Below are positions 35,768-47,731 of a DNA stretch of 64,000 nucleotides, one piece after another (position 1 is the stretch's first letter; each line of letters begins with the position of its first letter). Position numbers and translations under genes: made by a program. The notes below the pieces were generated by a model that worked only from the letters and a program-made list of their open reading frames with translations, had not been told where the DNA came from and did not search any database. The stretch comes from Owenia fusiformis (Eukaryota > Annelida > Polychaeta > Sabellida > Oweniidae): positions 30,021,248 through 30,085,247 of the forward strand of contig CAIIXF020000003.1 in the NCBI GenBank assembly GCA_903813345.2, read 5' to 3'.

Positions 35768-36144
35768 TAACACAGTTTTTGGTTGTCACACACTACCTTC
35801 AATTGATTCACTTCACTCGGCTCGCATGGCAGTGAAGACCGAGCATGCGAAAAGATTATGAGTGGAAATGGGTAATAATATGAAATGTAAACAAACATGA
35901 GTAAGTCTAATGTAAAATGCAAACACTAGCACAGTAAACCATATCAACAGATAAAACCAAAATTCAAATCAAGTTTCATTATAATATTTTGATATGATAT
36001 ATGATTGACTCTATTCAATTAAAAACTGACCATTCTCATATTAGGTTACCAGGAATTGGGAATTGTGGTGATCTATGTGTTTCTTTATCAGAAACCACAA
36101 AGGGCATTTAAGCACCAGAAATATCAATAAGTTACTGGGAGATA
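35768..36144 (-). other. 3' flank of the CARD-NHL gene
   Basis: Sequence downstream of the stop codon on the minus strand. I see no perfect AATAAA close to the stop; a GATAAA-like motif lies near 36078. The 3' end of the transcript cannot be placed. Confidence 0.35.
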
Positions 36145-37439
36145 TTATGTATTCCCTTTGAACACATATAGGAGATCCTTCCTGTCAACAGCCCTGTGAC
36201 TTTCCCCTACCAGGATGTTCCCAGTGCTGTCTACTAGTATCCCAGTAGGACCATACAAGTCATGCTGCTGCTTTGTCAGTAGAACCTTAATGAAGTCACC
36301 CTTGTGATTGAGCAGCAATACTCTATGGTTGCCAGCATCCACCAGCAGAATATGCTGCTCAGTCACAAAGATACCTCTGGGATCATTCAACTTATCATCC
36401 CCCTGACCCTTAAATTTGAATACTTGAGTGCCATCCTTCTTGAGACAATGTAGAGTATTGGTGGTATTTTCAGACACTAATAGATGAAGATTGTATGGAT
36501 TGATATGAACTCTACCCAACAATTTGAATTCATCATTGGTGATAGTGTGTGTCACTTCACCTGAAGATGTGCACAGGTATACACTGTTAGGATTACACCC
36601 AGTTACCACCAGCCCCAGTTGGTGGTTGTAGGCGAGGCCAATTGGACAGTTCACCTGCTGACATATATCTTCCTTATATTGACCATTACTATCAAACAAT
36701 TTGACACAGTTGTTCTCTCTTGATGACACTATAAATTCCCCAGTTGGGAGACAAACAACATTGACAGGCTTATCTACTTTGAACTTAAATTTGATAGAAA
36801 AGTCTTTTCTGTATATCACAATTCCAAGATTCATAATGACCACAGCTATCTCTCCATTTGGAGTGAAACACAAACCCCGACAAGAATTGGGTAATTCAAT
36901 TTTTTGTTTTAGTGTAAGACTACATTGAGATAGATCTAGGCTTGTAGTGGTTGGGTTTACCTGATTATTTTTGAAACCAAGATCTGATCTTAACTGAGCA
37001 CATAAAGCCTCAACTTCTGCAATAGATGATTGTGTAACTGATTGCTCTTCTGCCTTTAAGTTCTTCAAAGTGGCTGTTTTCATACTTGCTATTTTTAGGT
37101 TACTTTTTGCAATGGTGAAAGACTGAATAGGTAACATATTTTCAAGTTTAGAAGCCAAATGTTCATAATTTTCTTCTTTTAGTGCAGTTACAAAAACATC
37201 AAATGCATCGGTGTTACGTGTTTCAAGAATGTCTAAAAATTCCCTACATTTTTTCATAGGTGTAGTCTGTGCTCGTATTTGATCCTGTATAGCTTTAGTA
37301 ATGACCCCCTCCTGTCTGCATCTTCCCATTATGTGCTCCACATCAAGTCCCTTTTCAATTTCAACCCGGCATGCATGAAGAGTTGCTAAATGTGCCTCAG
37401 TCATTGATGTGGAATGTTGTTGAGCCATTGCCACTTTTC
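36145..37439 (-). CDS. CARD-NHL propeller protein (main coding exon)
   Basis: A long intronless frame. From the ATG at 37428-37426 it gives 427 residues. Residues about 10-97 form a CARD: the run MKKCREFLDILETRNTDAFD is the hallmark helix 4-5 region of CARDs in caspase adaptors. Residues 100-165 are a polar linker. Residues about 175-427 are NHL-type propeller blades, clearest at PRGIFVTEQHILLVDAGNHR and PTGILVDSTGNILV. CARDs make homotypic contacts in cell-death and innate-immune complexes; NHL propellers bind RNA or protein. No RING, B-box or NB-ARC is in this exon. The frame stays open upstream to an acceptor (TTATCACAG before 37439), so translation may begin in an earlier exon. It lies antisense inside the 34-kb intron of the PLEKHG4-like gene. 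Confidence 0.85.
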
Positions 37440-37689
37440 CTGTGATAATGATTTAACAAGATAAGATTAATGAAATTTCATATCCATTGATAAAGCATGA
37501 CACTATATAAGGTATAATAATTAAGTAGGATGAATTAGTACAAATATTTTTTGATGTTCCTATGTCCTTATAATTTATATGATAAAAATGAAGGTTTGTA
37601 GTAGTTTTTTTCAAAAGTTAATCAGCTGTCATACAAATATTCAATTTCTAATGAAAACTAAAAATGAAAAAATAAAAGAGACAACTTAC

Positions 37690-37771
37690 GGAACTCTATC
37701 TTCTCACAGACACTGCATAGAGAGTGGAGGGAGGGGTGTAACTTGAATGGAGCATCCAGCTGGAAACTTAT
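37690..37771 (-). CDS. Possible upstream exon of the CARD-NHL gene
   Basis: An 82-base segment lies between an acceptor-like TATTGTAG and a good donor GTAAGT. Spliced to the main exon it reads in frame: ISFQLDAPFKLHPSL, then HSLCSVCEKIEF, then R-K-V-A-M-A-Q-Q. No stop interrupts this frame, and the split CGA codon fits. It contains two cysteines in a C-S-V-C pattern, but I cannot call a zinc-binding domain. It could instead be a 5' untranslated exon; other frames hold short upstream ORFs. Another donor-like GTAAGT lies at 38033 with a similar pyrimidine-rich stretch before it, a candidate for a still earlier exon. Confidence 0.45.
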
Positions 37772-38349
37772 CTACAATAATACGATATTGTGAACTTTTT
37801 GTTTATTGATTAAAAGATTAAATGTGTATATTATGGTGAAGATATGAATGTCTTCGTAGCTGCATAACAAACAATCAAAGTCACACAATTTATATTTATT
37901 AATGTACATTTATCAAAATATCTCTTCATTTTGATATTTCTTTTGCATTAGTGATGGAAATAATGTTTTAATTAATTTTGGGAATCGATTGAATTTTTTT
38001 ATAAATTAGATATGAAAATGCATTTCTACTTACAGCAAGTTGTATAATATCTTTTCACTGATAGGGAGGGTAGGAGCCAAGTTAGAGATAGGAATTTCTG
38101 CTGTAGGATGTAGTGTCAGAACTTATTGAATGCCCTCATGAGATATTCTGTCACCTACAATCATATTCTTGCTTTAATATTTGTCCTCAAATTTCAATTT
38201 AACAATCATAATCTTTTCAATATTTTGACTCTTAAAAAAGGCTTTGTCTCCATCTAATTGGTCATGTTAGCCTCTCTTTGTTACTTCTATTTAAATGTTT
38301 GTGAGTAGGGGGGGGGGGCAGTTGATCATATGGATTAAATCCTGGAATA
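37772..38349. other. 5' region of the CARD-NHL gene
   Basis: Presumed upstream intron or promoter region of the minus-strand gene. A donor-like site (minus strand TTGCT|GTAAGT) lies at 38034/38033. G run near 38309-38318. No TATA or initiator can be assigned with confidence. Confidence 0.35.
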
Positions 38350-38350
38350 T

Positions 38351-38720
38351 ACCCTGCGTGCAGAGTCTAGTTAAACTACACTCTGCCTAGTAGAGACCAT
38401 ATTACAGTTTAGTAGCCCCGCCCCCACGACGGGTACCGGTGACAGTTTGGGTAAATCACTTTTGACCTACGCGCTGACCTTCCACCAATCAGCGAGCTTG
38501 AAGAAACATACGACAAATGCATTCTAATTAAATATGCGCATGTCATTGGTCAATTCCGGGCTCAACGATGACGTCAGAAGGAATGACCATATAAAGAACA
38601 TTGGTCAAATTTGGCCGATGAACACTGATTGGCGCGGTGAGTTCACAGGTTTATTTTAGTTTGAAAGAGTGAAGATGAAGCTCTCTTTTAAGAAGTGAAG
38701 TCAAACGAATGCAAAGGGTG
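38351..38720 (+). mobile_element. TACCCTGC-family MITE with 10-bp target-site duplication
   Basis: The element starts ACCCTGCGTGCAGAGTCTAG and ends GCAAAGGGTG. The ten bases CCTGGAATAT occur directly outside both ends (38341-38350 and 38721-38730). It has CCAAT-type boxes (CCAATCAGCGAG, GATTGGCG, CATTGGTC), a TGACGTCA-like CRE near 38569 and CCATATAAAG near 38588. No open frame. Related copies are at 10414-10728 and 44700-44782 on the other strand, and a fragment at 5822. Confidence 0.82.
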
Positions 38721-38730
38721 CCTGGAATAT

Positions 38731-39955
38731 GATGTCAGGTGAGAACTCACAACAAATATTCTATGTAATGGCCATATAGAGTTAGATTCATCTAGGAACA
38801 AAATACATGTCATAGTAAAACCCTCTGGCAGTCAGTCCCTATCAATACTGCAAATGTTATTTCATGTGTCAGATTGGTGCGTCTAAAAATCCAAAATGGC
38901 TGTCTAAATCTGGGAATTGGCATTGATTTTTTTGAGGTTTCTAAATGCAATATGACTACCCAGAAATAAAATCTAAATTGAGATGTGGAAAATGATAATC
39001 TTTTGGAAATGCCATATATATTTATTTCGTTAGTGCAGTATGGACTTAAATTTGACATGGTATTTTATGATGACACTCCACCTTGTTCTGAGTCTTCCTG
39101 TAGTGTTGTTTTCATTTATGCTTTCAGTTTATAGTCCACAATTTAATTTTAATTCAAAAATACTGTTCATATTTATATACATATTTGATTTATATTTACC
39201 TAATCCTCATGAAACCCTTATATAATCATTCAATTTCGGGCTCTGCTAATTTCTTCTTGTTGAAAAGTCCTTGTGGTTTGGCTAAATGGAATATTGTCGT
39301 TTTTGCACGTCACTATGCCGCAGTTATCTCAAAAAGTTGAACTTCGTTTCTTGTTTGTTGCACACCACCCAATCAGAATTCAGAATTTTTGATAAAAGTG
39401 ATATCAAAGATATTTTTAAAGAATTAACCCTACGTTGACCAATCATAGGTATATCTTATGGTCTCAAAGTCAAGCATATTAACCTCGCTATATATAGGGT
39501 TAATGTACTTGACATAAGACTATATAGAAAATAATCCAGGGCAACTTCTACATCATGTTATCTGCATGATTTGTGTTGTTCAGTTTTTGAAATCACCTTG
39601 AAACTTAAAATGTTATGTTAAATCAAATCACTTGCTTATTGAGTGTGGATCCAATTGTGTTACATAATATTAGTTTCATGGCAAGGTTCACAAATTCAGC
39701 AGATAGAGAAAGGGACTTAAAGGGTGGCCAAAAGCCACCAACCCTATTTTCAAAATAGACTTTCATTTTTGTAAGACCCTTTAAAAAAGATAGGCAAGCA
39801 GAAATTTTACATGTTATTATGGTGATATATTAAGGAAATATTGATTTCTATATATGATGCCACAATTGATTGGCTATCTTGCTTCAAGACTCCCCTTATC
39901 AATTTTCACAACAGGTTGTATCATTGGACATTCCATATTGGTATCACTGGGCAAA
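38731..39955. other. Intron or intergenic sequence, no gene seen
   Basis: AT-rich sequence with no exon or clear repeat that I can support. Confidence 0.45.
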
Positions 39956-39969
39956 ATCGGTAATATTGT

Positions 39970-40150
39970 AGGTTTCTGCACGCCTCTTATTTGCCCCTAT
40001 AAGAGGTTTTAAACGGGTGTAACCTAATATAATATTAGCCGAATAACAGGAGTAGATACGGGTATCTTATTCGGAAAAAAAAAATATTCTGCTATATCCT
40101 GTTATCTTCGGCAAATAATAATATTATACGCCAAATAATAAACCTAGCTC
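39970..40150. repeat. Fold-back repeat with GCCGAATAACAGGA arms
   Basis: AATATTAGCCGAATAACAGGA on the left faces CCTGTTATCTTCGGCAAATAA on the right, with an A-rich loop. A small CCTCTTAT/ATAAGAGG hairpin precedes it. The direct repeat at 54410-54482 carries the same TTNGCCGAATAATAGG motif, so they may be one dispersed family. Confidence 0.6.
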
Positions 40151-42190
40151 AGCGAATAAAATAAATTATTCTTCAAGAAATGTTCAATCAAAAGCGGATA
40201 TACGCGGATATTCTTGGCCCAAAGTCTTATGTAAACAGATAAACAAAGTCTAGATCTGCCCTGTGTTTATGATTGGCGCGACGATATAATTGCCTCTGTG
40301 TGTATATAACATGACATGTCTCTGCCTAGTACATTCGCATTATTTTTAATTCATATATTTATAAAATTTATTTTCGATTTTTTTTAAAGGAATGTTTGTT
40401 TTGCTGAAATTATAGCACAACTGTAGAGGGTTAATGGGGATGAATGAAAGATGCGACGATTTGCAAAACATAAATGTAAAATTGCTCATCGCATAATTAA
40501 AATAAAACGATCGAATATCCTTTGGCAATATTCGGGAATCACGGTCTTGCAAAATCAGTTATGCTGGTTGTTCATCCTATTATCCATTTCATATCTGCTT
40601 TAAATAGAAAAAATAAAACAAATGTGAATGAAATAAAACGAATGTCTTTTTCGTTAACAATGAGTGAACCAGCATCTATTTCATTTAAAAGCACGATAAA
40701 CCATGCACTTTCATCAAATTGCCGCGTTCAAAACAAATGGCCTAACAATTAGCAATCACAAGATCAAAATATCTATCTACATATCCCATTCAACCATTCA
40801 ATCAATCAATCCATTTTAACACATTTTAACTACATGTAGATATTCATAATTTAAATTCTCTTTTTAAAGAAAGGGTGGCCCTGAAAAGGCTGTGGACGAT
40901 TCGTTACCCAAAGTATAAGATTATGTGTTTAATGAAAGCAAAAGAAATTGCCGAAAATATATTATAAATTTACAGGAATGCAAAATAGAGTTGTTATTGT
41001 CTGATGGACAACTTAAATGCCCTAAGGCGCGGTTAATCCATCAAATGACAATGACGTGTCGCAAAAAGGTCGCGCACGCATTGTTACACATTTTCGCTTT
41101 TTAACACCACAAAATGTGACGTTTTTTGAGAAAAATGTACATATATTGAAATCCTTTCGTCCTCCACATTTGCCTCTATATCTCAAAATATTTAAGGCGA
41201 ATAACTCTGATATCGTATATGTATTAGCAATGGGATAGGAGCATCATAAAACACGAATCAATTGATATTTTAGGTGAAATAAATATACGTGTTGCTGTGC
41301 TTGAAAATAGGCGAATGGCGTAAATTAGCCCTATTTTAATGAATTTTGAAAACCTTTCGTCCTCCACTTTTCCATATACAACTGAAAACACATACTTTTG
41401 CGAACAAAATCAACTATTTATTAATAAACTTGAGTTTAAGAGCAAAATAATCATGTATGATTTATTAAAAATTGATATAGTATTTTTTGTTTAATGTACA
41501 CCTGAAAAGTTGAAGGTAACAAAAAATGAGCAAAAAAGGTCGCTGTCAACAGATTCTACGAGATTTACGCATTATGAACTCATCTTAGAATATATTCAAA
41601 CAAATAGTAGTTTTCCTATAGTTATTTCCCTATAGGCTATCGTCTGACTTTTTATTTGAAAGAACGGAAATTTTGAATATACAAATGATCTCATTTCAAA
41701 TGGCAACAAAGTAAAATCTTGGCACAAGGGCACAAATGAATTGTTTAAAACATTTAAAACAAGGAAAATCATTAACCTTGAGCATTTGAATCTTATAAAA
41801 GCGTTTTAAACGGCCTTAAGATTATCCTTTTTCGTTCCCATGATTTGACATCTTTAATCAATTAAATATCTAGAAAAACAATATCAATTGACATTGGACA
41901 AAGTCTAACAATTCATGAACAAATCAAACTCAAATTCATTAGAAAACCGGAATCAAATGTTTTAAATTAAATCCAAGTTAAACATGGGTATTTCCAAACA
42001 TGGGTATTGTCAAACTTATCCCCGATTTAACAATGATGCAAAAAGCCATCCTTTGATCATTAGGCTTATCACAAGATCAGATTATGTGGATTATAAAATT
42101 AAAACTCTTAAAGAATAATCCCTTGTCATTGATACTTCTCTTTAAACCAAACTCAATATTTGGAATATACCTCTCTGTATAAAACATATA
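40151..42190. other. No recognised gene; an approximately 200-bp imperfect duplication
   Basis: Two copies of CCTTTCGTCCTCCAC lie near 41153 and 41355 with related flanks, and AAAAAAGGTCGC occurs near 41062 and 41534, suggesting an old duplication. Open frames 40522-40752 and 41056-41238 have no recognisable domain. Confidence 0.35.
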
Positions 42191-42193
42191 CTT

Positions 42194-42335
42194 AGGCCCG
42201 TAGCCTTAGGGGGGTGAGGGTTGCTCGCACCCATCGTGATTCCTGCTATTTTTGGACCAAAATTGTCACAAGTGAACCCCGCCTGGAATTTTTCAAAAAG
42301 TGACCTCCCCCCTTTGCAAATCCTGGCTACGGAAT
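42194..42335. mobile_element. CAGGCCCGTAGCC-family MITE
   Basis: AGGCCCGTAGCC on the left mirrors GGCTACGG on the right. The interior CCAAAATTGTCACAAGTGAA and CTGGAATTTTTCAAAAAGTG recur in the copies at 48972 and 50399. Short and non-coding. Confidence 0.7.
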
Positions 42336-42567
42336 TGTTACTCTTTGGTTTAAAATAAAGGTTATTGTGCTTAGCGCCTGTTTCGAGATTCGCTTGCAAA
42401 ATTAAACCCTGATTCAATTTAACTGATTCAATTTAATTCATTGCAGAACACCAAACGCTGAAAAAGGACACATCATAAAGTAAAGGAAAACAAAAGTATT
42501 ATTTTCAAAATGCCAAAACAATCATGTCTTATTTTATTCTATAGCTACATCAATTGAATACATGTTA

Positions 42568-43503
42568 CAGGGGTGTAGCCAGCTTTCATTCAGGGTGGTG
42601 CGATTGTCAAAATAAATTCGTTTTTTAGTCGGGGGGACGCGATAGCCATAAACAAGCCAAAATATTAATTTTTATCTTGAATTTTACAAAAATTGATACA
42701 AGTTCCTTCAAAATTGAACTAGAAGTTTTAAATAAAAGGCATTAAAAGCTCCTTTCATCTTCCTTCTTTATTGGTTATGGGGGGGGGGCTGCGGGGTGCG
42801 ATCATTCACCCATCGCACCCCCCCCCTGGCTACAAACTTTACACAATATCAACTGTATTTAAAACTGTATCTTGTAAGTGGCTTATTAAGCATCAGTTCA
42901 ATCATTTATTCCTTTTTAATTCTACGTCAAACATTCTGTTACGCCAGAATCCCTCTCATCTGCCGTTTGCTTTTGGAAGGATAAAGCCAAAGGGGACGCG
43001 GCTATATTACGATATACGTCAAATCTTTATGACATTTCCCTTCACCAGGGCCTACACCAATATTCTTAACACCACTTATTAAAGGATACATGCATCAAGG
43101 GGTAGACATCATTCAAAAGTCATAAACATTACCGGGTCGGTCAGGGGAAAGTGCAATTTCTACATGCAAGCACATTTACAAATATGCACATATAATTAAT
43201 AAAGTCGATTCCTTGGGAATATGTAATTGGGTTTATAAGCGTAACAAGGGGGAGCGATGGGTTCGCATCCCCTCCCTACAACCAATTAAATACAACCATC
43301 AGGTAGAGGAAGAAAAGAGCGTTAAAATGATTTTTTGTTTGAAGTTTCCAGCTCAGGTTTGAAGGAAGTTGCATCATTTTTTGTTGAAATTCAAAACAAA
43401 TCATTTTTGCCTAATTTATATCACGATCGCCCCCCCCCCTGACTGAAAACCTATAAATATTTTGGTAATTGCATCCCCCCACTGAACGCTGGCTACGGCC
43501 CTG
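42568..43503. mobile_element. Cluster of related MITE ends (GTAGCCAGC type)
   Basis: CAGGGGTGTAGCCAGCTTTC at the left mirrors CTGAACGCTGGCTACGGCCC at the right. An internal CCCTGGCTACA near 42823-42834 may end a first 265-base element, making this two elements or a nested pair. A GGGGTGCGATCATT / ACCCATCGCACCCC hairpin lies at about 42788-42825. A 103-codon frame at 42771 spans this hairpin and is a shadow. Confidence 0.6.
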
Positions 43504-44699
43504 TGGTTTTACCGAAAACTATATCATCAACATTTTATCATTATGCGGAAAGTCCAATAAGAAATCTTAAATGGTAAATATGTTGCATTTATTGAAGGAA
43601 TTCCACTGTAAATTATAATTGTGAATGTTTGATATGAATATGAATTCATCCATTCATCAATACTCTCTAAATCCATTCTTTTGAAATAAGATGTTACAAC
43701 AAAGGTATTTGGAAACTTTAATCTAACTTAGAGCATCTTTCTGATTGCTAATTATGTGTATCAATACTTTGATTGCACCTCAGCTGGAGATTAAATCTTA
43801 ATAATTTGATCAAAGGGATTGTAATTTTCCCCAATATTCTCTTATCTATATTACAATGTGTATACTCGTTATATTGTGTCCAGTATGTGCTGATAAACTA
43901 AAGATATGTTTTTGGATATCAACATTCAGAAAAAAGTGTAAGATACCATTCTAGATACCATCCTTTATAGCAGGGTTAGAAAACTCAAACGGATGCCAGA
44001 TTGATTATATGATAATATTAATATAGGCAGCATGGTTTAAAACAATTGGTGGATCTGGAGGGGGGGGGGGTGACAAGGCGATACCCGGGAGGGGACATTA
44101 TCAAGGTGGTTCACAGGGGCGGACTAAGACATTGGCAAGGGGAGTAGAACATACTCTGAAGTACAGAAGTAAAGATTGTAAATAAATCTGGAAATAAAGA
44201 GCGTCCGGGACGCTAGCTTCATTTTAATTTGATTTCGGACCTGAGAAATTTGGAATACGGAATCATTATCTGGCCAAAGAATGTAATGCCCCGAGGTGTA
44301 ATGCATTGTATGCATCACTCAATATCATGAAGCAACAATGCCTCGTTGATCATTTAACGGTTGTTTAACGAATCATGAACATGCCAAAACATTTCTCCAA
44401 ACTTAACTTGTTTCTTCTTTCAGTCTGATTTTGAAAGGAAAATACAACGTTGGGAAGGACGAAGGTTGGTTCCCGGGGGTTGGTTCAAGCACTAATGGGA
44501 TTCAAAGCATCCGTCGAATGATAAAACTCTCAGTCAAGCAGGCAATTTAAAGCAGTTGCCAAATGTCAGTAAATACATTTGATCCTTTACAGTAACCACA
44601 TCGAGGCGAGGGCCCCTCAGAAGGGGGGGGGGGGGGTAAACACACAGTGCCATCTGAACAATACAATCGGCAATAATTTACATTAACTTAAATCAAACC
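43504..44699. other. No gene recognised
   Basis: Several G runs (about 44061-44070 and 44623-44636) and a hAT-like end CAGGGGCGGACTAAGA near 44113, probably further degraded MITEs. Confidence 0.4.
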
Positions 44700-44782
44700 T
44701 ACCCTTTGCATTCGTTCGACTTCACTTCTTAAAAGAGAGCTCCGTCTTCCGTAGTTTAACTAGACTCTGCAAGCAGGGTAAA
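44700..44782 (-). mobile_element. Internally deleted copy of the TACCCTGC family
   Basis: TACCCTTTGCATTCGTTCGA and CTTCACTTCTTAAAAGAGAGC, then AGTTTAACTAGACTCTGC and GCAGGGTA: both termini of the 38-kb element in reverse orientation, with the roughly 280-base middle missing. Confidence 0.75.
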
Positions 44783-45689
44783 TCAAACCCAATACTCAAA
44801 CGAAAAGTTAGCTCGTTATGTATTTATAAAATATACAAATAAATTTAGTCAACATTTTAAGATCAAAATAAATCTGTTAAATCTTCAAAGTGATATTTTC
44901 TACGTGATATGTATTTTAATCACTTAGAATCAACAAGTCGATTAGCATCGCCTGTAGCTGACAATATTATTTCAAAGGACGGTATGAAATTGCCAAAATG
45001 TTTAAATTAATTGTCACCGTACATACAAAAGCCTTTGTTTGCTTCTTTCTAAATGTTCCAAATAATCTGCGAAAACGTGAATGAATAAAATAGATCAAAA
45101 TTAAAACTACCCTGTATATTTCATTAAAGATCATACACATTTTCGTACATGAGAGGCTGCACCATCTTACCATACTTGGTGTTTCGAACTTTCCTTAGCA
45201 GCGTGCCAAACATATAACAATCTTGCCGACCTGGCAACAAAAAACATATACACCTTACAACAGTTTGGAGACACGCGCAAACTCCAATTCGCAAATTAAA
45301 ACAATATACATTTACTCATAAACAACCAACCAAATAATACCCCGACTGGAAAACACTTTCCAAACCAAAATATAAACAATTACTTCATAACAACCAACAC
45401 GAAACCAACACTTCAAAATATACATTCTAACAAGGGAATCTTCCCATTATCTTCTTAATCACCACTCCCATAGTGACCACACTTAATTAAGGAACATACC
45501 TGATACACACATAATTACAGTGACCTAGATACATAATTGGCCACTGATACACATATAACACGTACCACTGACAACTAAGAATCAACCTAACCACCAATAT
45601 GGCTAGGAAACGCAACAACAAACTTTACAAAGCCAAAAAAACAATACATCCTTTCAAACACTCATAAAACACACAAAACCAAAGCAGCG

Positions 45690-45929
45690 AAAACTAAGCT
45701 CGTTGATTACTTGTCGGATTACACACCGTCAGAAGCAGAACACTCTGTTCTCTCTAAGGGACTCAAGTTTATTCCCACCCCAAACTTAAAAACACTAGAG
45801 CGGGAACTCCCGACTGACATTCTAAGTTTTACCAGAAAACTTAGATTAAAATACTTATTTCATACAAAGAATAGAACGAAACACCCGTTCTCTACAACGG
45901 AAAAAACAACACAATCAGACCAGACTTAA
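45690..45929 (+). pseudogene. Penelope-type ORF, N-terminal fragment
   Basis: The frame KTKLVDYLSDYTPSEAEHSV, then LSKGLKFIPTPN, then a basic LRLKYLFHTKNR stretch and a stop. The S-x-x-x-L-(T/S)-x-x-E-x-x-(V/L)-LSKGLxFxPTP signature is typical of the region before the reverse transcriptase domain in Penelope-like elements. The frame ends in TAA at about 45927-45929, and no RT palm motif follows, so this is a truncated relic. There is no ATG in good context; the true ORF start may lie further upstream or be lost. Confidence 0.75.
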
Positions 45930-46010
45930 ACAATAAACCAACCACACACAGACACAATCAACCAATATGCATCCCGATACAACACAAATATGGGAAAATC
46001 AAAATATTTG

Positions 46011-47660
46011 AAATACGGACCATTAAACCCTACATCCAAGTTAATATCTCAACAACAAGATATGCCACGAACATAATACACAAACCAACAGGAAGCAAAA
46101 ACATTAAACAAGCCGCCTGAACCAACAGAAAAACGATTTACCGATCATAGACCTACCCTAAACACCGCCAAACTCAAACCAACTTAAAGAATCGAAAATA
46201 CCGCAAAATGCCGAAAACACCAAAACACTTCCTAACACAGGAAAGTTAACAACCCTCCTAATACACACAATATGAACATTACATATACCTGGCCATGAAG
46301 CCGACACAATGAACAAAACAACCAAATTAAAATTTCAACATCGAACTGACCATACCATGATGCAATCAACCAATACGCATACACCCTCCCGATAAAACAC
46401 AAATATGAGAAAATCAAATATTTGAAATACGGGCCATCAAACCCTTCATTCAAGTTAATATCTCAACAACGAGATATGCCACGAACATAATGCACACACC
46501 AACGGAAAGCTAAAACATTAAACAAGCCACCTGAAGCATCAAAAGACAATTTACCTACCATAGACCCATCCTAGTCACCACCAAACTCAAACCAACTCAA
46601 CAAATCGAAAATACCGCAATATGCCGAAAACACCAAAACACGACCAAACACGAAAAAGGCAACAACTCTTCTAATACACACAATATGAACATAACATATA
46701 CCTGACCATGAAGCTGAAACAATGAACAAAACAACCAAATCCAATTTCAACATTGAGCCGACCATACCCCGATGCAATTAACCAATACACATACACCCTC
46801 CCGATAAAACACAAATATGGGAAAATCAAAATATTTTAAATACGGGCCATCAAACCCTACATTAAAGTTAATATCTCAACAACAAGATATGCCACGAACA
46901 TAATGCACACACCAACGGAAAGCTAAAACATTAAACAAGCCACCTGAACCATCAAAAGACAATTTACCTACCATAGACCCATCCTAGTCACCACCAAACT
47001 CAAACCAACTCAACAAATCGAAAATACCGCAAAATGCCGAAAACACCAAAACACGACCAAACACGAAAAAGGCAACAACTCTTCTAATACACACAATATG
47101 AACATAACATATACCTGACCATGAAGCTGAAACAATGAACAAAACAACCAAATCCAATTTCAACATTGAACTGACCATACCCCGATGCAATTAACCAATA
47201 CACATACACCCTCCCGATAAAACACAAATATCGGAAAACCAAAATATTTAAAATACGGGCCATTAAACCCTTCATTCAAGTTAATATCTCAACAACAAGA
47301 TATGCTAGCAACATATCACATATACCAACAGAAAGCTGAAACAGTAAACTTACCACCTGAACCACCAAAATGTAATGTACCTACCCTCAACCCACCACAG
47401 ACACCGCCAAACGCACACCAACCCAACAAATTGAAAACACCACAAAATGCCACAAAATACAACCAAACACAAACAAGCCAACAACCCTTTAAATACACTT
47501 AATATCAACATATAACATACATGAGCATATGGCTTAACCACAAACCAAACCAAACCAAAATTCATCAATAAACTGACCACGCCTTTATGCAATAAACCAA
47601 TACGCATAAACAACCACCCCTCCCGCTAAAAACGAATACGGGAAACCTATTAAAATACAA
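46011..47660 (+). repeat. 413-bp tandem satellite, four copies
   Basis: The landmark AAATACGG(A/G)CCAT occurs at 46011, 46425, 46838 and 47251, giving periods of 414, 413 and 413. The two central copies are very similar and the outer ones more diverged. Minus-strand open frames (for example 46571-46777 and 46984-47190) repeat the same peptide and reflect the array. It occupies the place where the rest of the Penelope-like ORF would be expected. Confidence 0.9.
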
Positions 47661-47731
47661 CTGAATGATAGAAATAAAACAGCATTATCATTCACAATAA
47701 AATCACAATAAATCACATACAACATTCATTC

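Noticed and set aside
46232-47613. Minus-strand hydrophobic frames near 46-47.6 kb
   Set aside because: The same peptide recurs with the 413-bp repeat period, so these are shadows of the satellite; the real coding relic is on the plus strand.
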